From the IMG/VR virus record IMGVR_UViG_3300017719_000182, positions 1-25,302 of that record: a stretch of DNA of 25,302 nt. One strand, written 5' to 3'. Made by a program: the position numbers and the translations under genes. This stretch comes from a virus. The notes below the pieces were generated by a model. The model was not told the origin of the DNA and made no database searches. It was given only the letters and a program-made list of their open reading frames with translations. Shown piece by piece: positions 14,955-24,400 of this stretch; the first letter of the stretch is position 1, and the number at the start of each line of letters is the position of its first letter.

Positions 14955-17900
14955 ATGTCGGCAACCGATAGACAAAATAAATTATTGTTAGCAGAAGATT
15001 GGCAAACAATTTACCAAAGTTTTAAATATGCAGATTTCAAAAGTTATGATTTTGATACACTGCGTAGGACAATGATCAATTATATCAGGTTAAATTATCC
15101 TGAAGACTTTAGCGATTATATTGAATCCAGTGAGTACCTTGCATTAATTGACTTGATTGCATTTCTTGGACAAAATATTAGTTTCCGCACAGACTTAAAT
15201 GCTAGAGAAAATTTCATTGAATTAGCAGAACGTAGAGAAAGTGTACTAAGATTAGCAAGACTTATTAGTTACAATCCTACACGAACACAGCCGGCAAACG
15301 GACTACTAAAAATTACAAGTTTACAAACAACTGAAAATATCATTGACAGTAACGGAACAAATCTATCAAGTAGAAATATTAGATGGAATGATAGTGTAAA
15401 TGACAACTGGTTTGAGCAATTTATTAAAGTTTTGAATAGCTCTCTTACACAAGAAAATAAATTTGGTACACCTAGAAAAGCCGAACTAGTTGCTGGCATT
15501 AGAACAGAAAAATATAATGTTGACAGCAGACCAGATGTTTTTCCGGTATTTGCCTTCAATAAAAACATCAATGGCAAAAGTTTGCCATTTGAAGTTGTAA
15601 GCACAGATATAGCTGATGGCGAAATTATTGAAGATAGTCCGTCACTTGGCAAAAAGATAGGCATGCTTTATAGAGACAACGGACAAGGTGCTGGAAGTGC
15701 AAACAGTGGATTCTTTATGCACTTTAGACAAGGTACGTTACAAAAAGCAGAATTTACTGTTAGTTTGCCTACACCAAATCAAACTGTTGGACTAGAAAGT
15801 TCAAACATCAACAACCAAGATATATGGTTATACCAACTAGATTCCAATCAAGTTGAACAAAAATTATGGACAAAGGTTGATGCAGTAGAAGGCAACAACG
15901 TCATTTATAATAGTGTTGCAAAGGGTGTTAGAGATGTTTATGCTGTTCAAACTAGGACAGACGACAGAATAAATTTAATCTTTAGTGATGGAGTGTTTGG
16001 TGAACTACCAAAAGGAAACTTTAGAGCTTTCTATCGCACTAGCGAAAATTCTGATTACACTATTACTCCTAATGAAATTTCAAATATTAAGTTAAACATT
16101 CCGTATGTAAGTGCAACCGGAAGTAACGAAACGCTCATTGTACAACTGTCACTTAAACAGACAGTAAGCAATGCTGCAAGCAGTGAAAGCACTGATAGCA
16201 TTAAGCAAAATGCTCCAAGTACTTACTACACTCAAAACAGACTTATTACCGGAGAAGATTATAACATTGGTCCTCTTGGTATTAGTCAGGACATTATTAA
16301 AACTAAAGCAATAAATCGAACCAGCAGCGGCATAAACAGGTATTATGATTTGCGTGACAGCACTGGAAAATATAGTACAACTAATTTGTTTGGTACAGAC
16401 GGAATTTTGTACAAAGAATATTTAGATATAAAATATAACTTTAGTTTTCAAACTAAAACAGATATCGAAGCTACTGTTGAAAATCTTGTCACTGAAATTA
16501 TTGCAGATAATAATACCAAAAACTTTTTTGCTGATCAGTTCTTAGACCAAGATTATACGGATCTTGATCTTGCTTGGCAACAGCAAACTAAAGAAACAAA
16601 TACAAGCACTGGATTTTTGTTAGACAACAATCAATTAGGCGATGCAGATCCGCAGTATTACTCAGTAGGAACAAGCACACAAGGTCCGTTAAGATTCTTG
16701 CAAACTAATGCTTTAGTTAAATTTGTTGCACCTTCGGGCAGTCACTTTATGCCCGATGGTACTATTATGAGTGGCCCAGCAAACCATGCTGGAAGCAGAA
16801 CTTATATTTGGACAAAAGTAGTAGCAGTTCGTAACACTGGTTCTGAACTAGATGAGGCAACAAATACAGGTCCTATCATTTTCAGTGATATAATCCCAAG
16901 TGGTGCATTATTGACTAAGGTTAAAATAAAGTACACTAGAGATATACTTACAAGTATAAAGCAAGATATTATAGACCAAGTATTTGCATATAGAACATTT
17001 GGATTACGTTATGATAGAGAACTAAGAAATTGGTTTATTATTACACAGGATAATATTAATATTAAGGATAGTTATAATATTGGATTAACTGGAGATACTG
17101 CTGGACAAAATCTAGACAGAAGTTGGATATTATTATTTGAAACAAACGGCATTGATTACACAATTACAGTAAGAACATTGCGTTATATTTTTGAAAGCAA
17201 TGAAGAAATACGTTTCTATTATGACAATAACAAAAAGATTTATGATAGCAAAACAGGCAAAATAGTTAGAGATAAAATTAGTGTTCTTAACATTAATACA
17301 GACCTTGCAAGTGCTGGGCAAACTTCACCGTTTACGATTGATTTTGATTGGGCCATTAGCAAAGAGTACAGAGACGATATCGGTTATGTTAACAGCAAAA
17401 AAGTTGAAGTAGTATTTTTTGATGAAGATGACGATGGTATAGTTGATAATCCTCAAATTTTTGACGATATCGTTTCGCCAGATACAGTTCCTACTTTAGA
17501 AAAATATGTGTTTACAAAAAAATATACAGAGTTTGATACTGAGTATTATAGATATATTTCTCAAAGCAGCGAGAATATTATAGTTGTAAATTCTTATAGA
17601 AGTATTAACGCTTCTACTGTAGGAAATCCGGTTTACTATGTTGTTGAAACTGATAGCTTTTGGAAAGTTACTACAGCGACAAGAACTATAGCACAAGTAT
17701 TTGACTATAAATCATTTGTTGGTAGAGATAATTTAAAATTCCAGTATATTCATGCTTCAGACGAAAATGCAAGAATTGATCCTGCAAGTAGCAACATTAT
17801 GGATACTTATGTACTTACAAGACAATATGATTCTCAATTCAGACAGTTTCTTAAAGGCGAAGTAACTAACATGCCTTATCCTGCAAGTAGCGATCAATTG

Positions 17901-18458
17901 TATAGAAGTTATGGTAAAGAAATAAACAAAATTAAAAGTATTAGTGATGAAGTAATTTTTCATCCTGTACAATATAAAGTATTGTTTGGAACATCAGCGG
18001 AGACAAATTTGCAAGCAACATTTAAAGTTGTAAAGAATAAGAATCGTGTAGTAAATGATAACGATATTAAAGGTAAAGTAGTTGATGCAATCAATGAATT
18101 CTTTAGTTTAGAAAATTGGGACTTTGGTGAAACTTTCTATTGGAGCGAACTTAGCGCATATATTGTAAAACAACTATCTCCAGATTTAGTAAGTATTGTA
18201 CTTGTGCCAGTAAGTGGACAAAGTAGTTTTGGTAGTTTATTTGAAGTAAAATCTGAAAGTAATGAAATCTTGATAAGCGGTGCAACTGTTTCCAATGTAG
18301 AAATTATTACAGCAATCACTGCCGATAGATTAAAATCAGAAGGCAATATTGTTACATCAGTTACTGCAACTGGCGAAGTTATTCAAAGTGCAGCAGAAAC
18401 AGTAACAAGTACAACTAGTACAGTAGGCACTAGCAACACCGGAGGAAGTAGTTACTAA
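14955..18458 (+). CDS. 6: Baseplate wedge protein gp6
   Basis: gp6 forms the inner ring of the baseplate, binding gp25, gp53 and gp7. The ATG at 14955 is preferred over the in-frame GTG six bases earlier, because AGGA (14944 to 14947) is spaced 7 bases from it. The 1167 residues are much longer than T4 gp6 (660). The N-terminus (YADFKSYDFDTLRRTMINYI, then SEYLALIDLIAFLGQNISFR) is typical of marine gp6. The C-terminal part near residues 1036 to 1085 (VVDAINEFFSLENWDFGETF, then SELSAYIVKQL) is the conserved segment shared with baseplate J-like proteins. The middle carries the additional length. It ends in a Ser/Thr/Gly tail and overlaps the next start as TAATG. Confidence 0.92.
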   Translation: MSATDRQNKLLLAEDWQTIYQSFKYADFKSYDFDTLRRTMINYIRLNYPEDFSDYIESSEYLALIDLIAFLGQNISFRTDLNARENFIELAERRESVLRLARLISYNPTRTQPANGLLKITSLQTTENIIDSNGTNLSSRNIRWNDSVNDNWFEQFIKVLNSSLTQENKFGTPRKAELVAGIRTEKYNVDSRPDVFPVFAFNKNINGKSLPFEVVSTDIADGEIIEDSPSLGKKIGMLYRDNGQGAGSANSGFFMHFRQGTLQKAEFTVSLPTPNQTVGLESSNINNQDIWLYQLDSNQVEQKLWTKVDAVEGNNVIYNSVAKGVRDVYAVQTRTDDRINLIFSDGVFGELPKGNFRAFYRTSENSDYTITPNEISNIKLNIPYVSATGSNETLIVQLSLKQTVSNAASSESTDSIKQNAPSTYYTQNRLITGEDYNIGPLGISQDIIKTKAINRTSSGINRYYDLRDSTGKYSTTNLFGTDGILYKEYLDIKYNFSFQTKTDIEATVENLVTEIIADNNTKNFFADQFLDQDYTDLDLAWQQQTKETNTSTGFLLDNNQLGDADPQYYSVGTSTQGPLRFLQTNALVKFVAPSGSHFMPDGTIMSGPANHAGSRTYIWTKVVAVRNTGSELDEATNTGPIIFSDIIPSGALLTKVKIKYTRDILTSIKQDIIDQVFAYRTFGLRYDRELRNWFIITQDNINIKDSYNIGLTGDTAGQNLDRSWILLFETNGIDYTITVRTLRYIFESNEEIRFYYDNNKKIYDSKTGKIVRDKISVLNINTDLASAGQTSPFTIDFDWAISKEYRDDIGYVNSKKVEVVFFDEDDDGIVDNPQIFDDIVSPDTVPTLEKYVFTKKYTEFDTEYYRYISQSSENIIVVNSYRSINASTVGNPVYYVVETDSFWKVTTATRTIAQVFDYKSFVGRDNLKFQYIHASDENARIDPASSNIMDTYVLTRQYDSQFRQFLKGEVTNMPYPASSDQLYRSYGKEINKIKSISDEVIFHPVQYKVLFGTSAETNLQATFKVVKNKNRVVNDNDIKGKVVDAINEFFSLENWDFGETFYWSELSAYIVKQLSPDLVSIVLVPVSGQSSFGSLFEVKSESNEILISGATVSNVEIITAITADRLKSEGNIVTSVTATGEVIQSAAETVTSTTSTVGTSNTGGSSY

Positions 18459-21400
18459 TGGCATACGATAAGGATCAACAGGATTTTCCATTACCGGCAG
18501 GTAAAGAACCTGAAAGAAAAGCAGAAAACTTTTTGCCAAAATATTTTAGAACTGATACAAATAAAAAGTTCTTACAATCAACAATTGATCAATTTATTAA
18601 TGAAGGTGTTGTAGAAAAACTTAACAGTTTTGTAGGTAGACGAAGTGCAAGAGCACGTATTCCTGCAGATACATATCTTAACGATGTATCAGCTAATAGA
18701 GAAAATTATCAATTTGAGTCTACTGTTGTTTATAAAGACGAGTTAAACAACCTTGATTTCTTTGCAGATTACAATGATTATTTAGGTCAACTTACAAACT
18801 TCAAAGGAACAACTGCAAATCAACGAGTATTAAACCAGCAGGAATCTTATAGCTGGAACCCACATATTGATTGGGACAAATTTAGTAACTTTAGAGAATA
18901 TTATTGGTTGCCAATGGGTCCTCAACCTATTCCTGTAAAAGGACAAAGCAACAAAGTTGTAAGTACATATACAATTCAAACAGTTGATGATGCAGGAGCT
19001 GTAAGCTATGTGTTAAGTCCGGACGGCTTAACTAGAAACCCAACTTTAAATTTGTATAGAGGTCAGGCTATTACATTTGAGATTAATTCTCCTGGGTTTC
19101 CTATTGCTTTTGCCAAATCAAGAGATTTTGATGATGCTGATCCTTTACTAGGAGTTGACCAGCAAAATAATAGCATCTTATATACAGACAATATTAAAAA
19201 GTACATTCTAAACGATATCGGCGAGTATGTTGAAACACAGGACGACTATATTGAAGAAGGCAGAATTATTTTTGAACCAGACAACGATACTCCTGATGAA
19301 TTATATTATATAAATCAAAGAAATATAAACATTAGCGGATTAGTAAATGTTTATCAAATTGAAGAAAACAGTAGTATTGATGTTTCTAAAGAAATAATTG
19401 GAAAAAGAAATTACAAAACAAGTGACGGTGTAGAATTATCAAATGGTATGAAACTATACTTCCTTGGAAATGCTACACCGGAATCATACAATAGTGGATA
19501 TTATTACGTTGAAGGTGTCGGAGATAAGATTATACTTGTTTCTGAAAGCGATTTAGAAGTACCGGCAGTATTTACAAATTTAGAACCTGTTCCTTTTGAT
19601 AATGCAGAATATGGTTTTGATAGATTTCCTTTTGAAGATGCTGCTTCTTATCCAGCAAACAAAGATTATATTACAATTAATCGAGCAAGTGCAGACAGAA
19701 ATCCTTGGAGTAGATATAATCGTTGGTTCCACAAAGATGTAATAGAAACAAGTGCTAGAGCCAGTAATCTAGATATAAATTTAAATCAAGCACAAAGGGC
19801 AAAAAGGCCTATTATTGAATATAACGCAGGTATTAAATTATATCAACATGGACATAAAGCAAAACAAAATGTTAATATTGTAGACACTTATACAAAAGAT
19901 GTCTTTAGTACAATTGAAGGATTAGAAGGTTATATAATTGACGGAGTAACATTAGCTGATGGTATGCGTGTGTTATTTACTGCCGATACTGATGATCTTG
20001 TTAAAGGAAAAATTTACAAAGTAAACTTTATTAACTTTGGAACTACAGAAACTAAGAAAAGACAAATTAGTTTAGTTGAAGAACCTGATGGATTACCTGC
20101 AAACGGTGAATGTATTCTTGCATTAGAAGGCACAGAAAATGCAGGACAAATGTATTATTATAATGATGATGCGTGGTTCAAGAGTCAAAAGAAAACAACA
20201 ATTAATCAATCACCGTTATTTGATCTATTTGACAATGATACGATTAATTTTTCTGATACTATAAATTACACTGCTAGTAGTTTTGCTGGCAACAAATTAT
20301 TTTCCTATGCCATAGGCGCTGGCGCAAATGATCCAGAATTAGGATTTCCTTTAAAGTACAAAAACATTAATAATGTAGGCGATATAGTATTTGAATTTAA
20401 TTTAGTTAAAGATCAGTTTACATATCAAAATAGTACACAAGATCAATTCACCAAAACTTCTGATACAGGTTACTTACAGATTTATAACAGATCATCAGAT
20501 AGTTTTTCATACGAAAATGGTTGGACAAAAACTTCAAATAAACAAACAGTTAGAGAAGGTGTTGTACAAGTATTCGAGAATCAAACAAATAACTTTGATA
20601 TTGATGTGTATACTGATACAACAAAAGATATTTTTGTAAAAGTTTATATCAACGGCGTTAGAAAACAAAAAACAGTTGACTGGAATTTAACTCAAGGTGC
20701 AAACAATAAAATTGTAACATTAGTAACACCTGCTAAACCGGGCGATTTAGTTGTTCTAAAAACTTATTCTAGTTCGTCAAAAAATGAAAAAGGGTATTAT
20801 GAAATACCGCAAAACTTAGAAAGCAATCCTGCAAACTCTAATGTTACAGACTTTACCTTAGGCGAAGTAAATTCACATGTTGAAAGTATCATTGAAAATG
20901 ACTCGTCTTTTGTTGGTGTATATCCAGGAACAAGTAATTTAAGAGATGTAGCATCTCCTACAAAATATGGTACAAGATTTATGCAGCATAGTGGTCCTGC
21001 TAATCTATCAATTTACCATATTACAGATAGAACTGCAAACGTAATAAAAAGTATTGAATTTGCAAGTAGAGAATATAGCAAATTTCAACAACAATTTATT
21101 AAAGAATCTGAACTTACAGGATTTCACGGCTCAGCAGAAAAGCATGTTGATTTAATCCTAACAAGATTGAATGCAGATAAGAATACCGACTTTAGTTTCT
21201 TTGCAAGTGATATGCTAGGATATAAACCAAGTGTAACTACTTCTCATAAAATTGAATATGATGGCGAAGCTTTTTTTGCATTATCTACACCTTTTGATTT
21301 AAGTACATTAACCAACAAAGCAGTTAATGTTTACTTAAACAATGAACATCTTGTCTTTGGCACAGATTATATTTTTGAAAACGGTTTTGTAAAAGTTACT

Positions 21401-24400
21401 AGAAGTTTAGTCGAGGACGACGAAATTATAGTTGTTGAATACAATAATACAAATGGTAGTTATATTCCACCTACTCCGAGTAAATTAGGATTATTACCAA
21501 AGTTTGTACCGGTATTGTTTCCTTATGTAACTACTAATGGAACAACAGTTAATATGATACGTTGTCATGACGGTAGTTTAACAAAAGCATATGATGATTA
21601 TAGAGATGAACTTATTCTTGAATTAGAATATAGAATTTATAATAACATTAAAACTTTATATAATGCTGATGTTCTCGATTATTATGATTTCTTTCCAGGG
21701 TATTCAAGAAACACAAATATATCAAAACAAGAAATTGATAATATATTATTAAAAGACTTTAGCAACTGGTTAGAAAAAGCAGGTAACCCAGATTACAGTG
21801 ATGCATCTTTTTGGGACTCGTCAAATAGCTTTACATATAACTATAGTAATTCAACAGATATAAATGGCGTGCCGTTACAAGGTAGTTGGTATAATATATA
21901 CCAAACTTATTTTGATACAACAAAGCCACATTTAACACCGTGGGCAATGCTAGGATATGATATAGCACCGACATGGTGGTATTCAGTATACGGTCCTGCT
22001 CCATACACTCGAAATAATACTATACTTTGGAATGACTTACGTGACGGTGTTATAAGAGAGCCGGGCAAGTCTGTTATTATAAACAAAAAACTAGCAAGAC
22101 CAATACTTAACGATGTAATTCCAGTAAACGAATTTGGACAACTTATAAGTCCGCTTGAATGCGGATTAGCAGTTAATTTTGTATTACTAGAAAGTAAACA
22201 AAGTTACGTATTCGGAGATCAAGCACCAGTTGAAAGAGCCTGGAGAGAAAGCAGCGAATATAATTTTGCGTTACTTAAAGCATGGGTGTTATTACAGCCT
22301 GCAAAACTATTAGGTGTTGGATTTGATATAAGCAGAATAGAAAGAGATATTGCTGGAAATATTGTATACTCTGCTACAGGAAAAAGAATTGCGTTACCAG
22401 ATTTATTATATCCAAATGTAAATGGTGAAGATAATACAACACTTACAAGCGGCCTAGTAAATTATATTTCAAATTATGTAAGATTTACAAAAGCTGGAAA
22501 GTACGAAAGTTATCAAACCCAGTTAAGCGGCCTTAAAAATCAGTTAGGATTTAAATTAGGCGGCTTTGCAGATAAGTCAAAATTAAAGCTAGTATTAGAT
22601 AGCAGAAGTCCTTTAAACAAAACAAGTGTTTTTGTTCCTGATGAAAACTATGATATATATCTAACTACAAGTAGTCCGCAAGATACTCCTGCTCTAAGCG
22701 GTATTATTATTGAAAAAGTTGTAAATGAAAAATATCTTATCAAAGGATATGATAAACAGAATCCTGTATTTACAATTAATCGAGCAATTCCTAAACAATC
22801 AGATACTGCTATTACAGTAGGCGGTGTAAGTGAAACGTTTATTACCTGGAATGAAGAGAAAACATATAGCATTGGATCTATAGTAGAATATAGTGGTGCA
22901 TATTATAGAACAAAAATTACTCATGTAAGCACATCTGATTTTGATACAACTAAATTTACAAAACTAGCAGAATTGCCAATAGTTGGCGGAGAAACAGCAG
23001 TGTTGCGTAAATCCTTTGAGGAAGAAACAACAAATATTCCATACGGAACATTATTTGATAGTGTGCAAGATGTAGCAGACTTTATGCTAGGATATGAATA
23101 TTATTTAAACTCGCAAGGATTTGTTTTTGAAAGTGTTAATCAAGAAACAGCACAAGTAGAAGACATGAAACTTGTATTACAAGAATACTTATTCTGGGTT
23201 ACACAAAATTGGTCTGCAGGTACAGTAATTGCAATAAGTCCAGTAGCAAGTGAAGTAAAGTTTAGTAGAGATTATTACAGTGTTGACGATCTTTATGATC
23301 CTTTCTATGAAACTAACATACTTACTGGTAATGGAACAGCATTAGGTCCAGAATTTAATAATATTTTCAGAGACAAAGATGTTGACTTTACTTTACGTCC
23401 AATAGAATCTGATTCGGGTGTTTATCTAATCAAACTACCCTTAGTACAAACTGAACATTTGGTTTTGATCGATAACGAAACTGTATTTAATGATACAATT
23501 TATGATCCTACTGCTGGCTTTAGACAAGACCGTATTAAAGTAGTTGGATATAGAACCGATGGCTGGACTGGTAATTTAAACATACCTGGGTTTGTATATG
23601 ACAGAGCTGAGTGTAGAGTATGGACCCCGTTTACTGATTATACAATTGGAGACTTGGTAAAGTACAAAGAGTTTTATTACAGTGCATTTGGTAAACACAC
23701 AAGCGGTCAAATATTTGATAATAAAAATTGGAGAAGACTGGCCGAAAAGCCTACGTCACAAGTCTTGCCAAACTGGGATTATAAAGCAAATCAATTTGCT
23801 GATTTCTATGATTTAGATACAGATAACTTTGACACTGAGCAACAACGACTTGCACAGCATTTAATTGGATATCAACCAAGAGAATACCTTGCTAACATTA
23901 TTACCGATACTGTAAGCCAATACAAGTTCTATCAAGGATTTATACAAGAAAAAGGTACTGCAAACAGTTTAACAAAATTATTTGATCCGCTAAGTGCAGC
24001 TGATAAAGATAGTGTTGAATTCTATGAAGAATGGGCAATACGTTTAGGGCAGTACGGTAGCATTGATAACCTAAGAGAAATCGAATACAAATTAGACGAA
24101 AACAAGTACAAGCTCGAACCTCAAGTATTTGAACTAACAAATAGTATTAATCAATCTAGAGTTGATCTTGTAAATGAGATTCCTAAATCAACTGTTTACA
24201 AAAAACCAGCAAATTATGATCATACAATCGTTCCTGTACTAAATGATAATACAAATTATACTAGGAATGCAGGATATGTTAAAAACGATCAAGTATCTTA
24301 TGTTATTACCAATTGGGAAAATATATTAGACATAAACATAGATTCACTTAATGTTGGCGAAAACATTTGGATAACACAAAACGAATCAAACACATGGGCT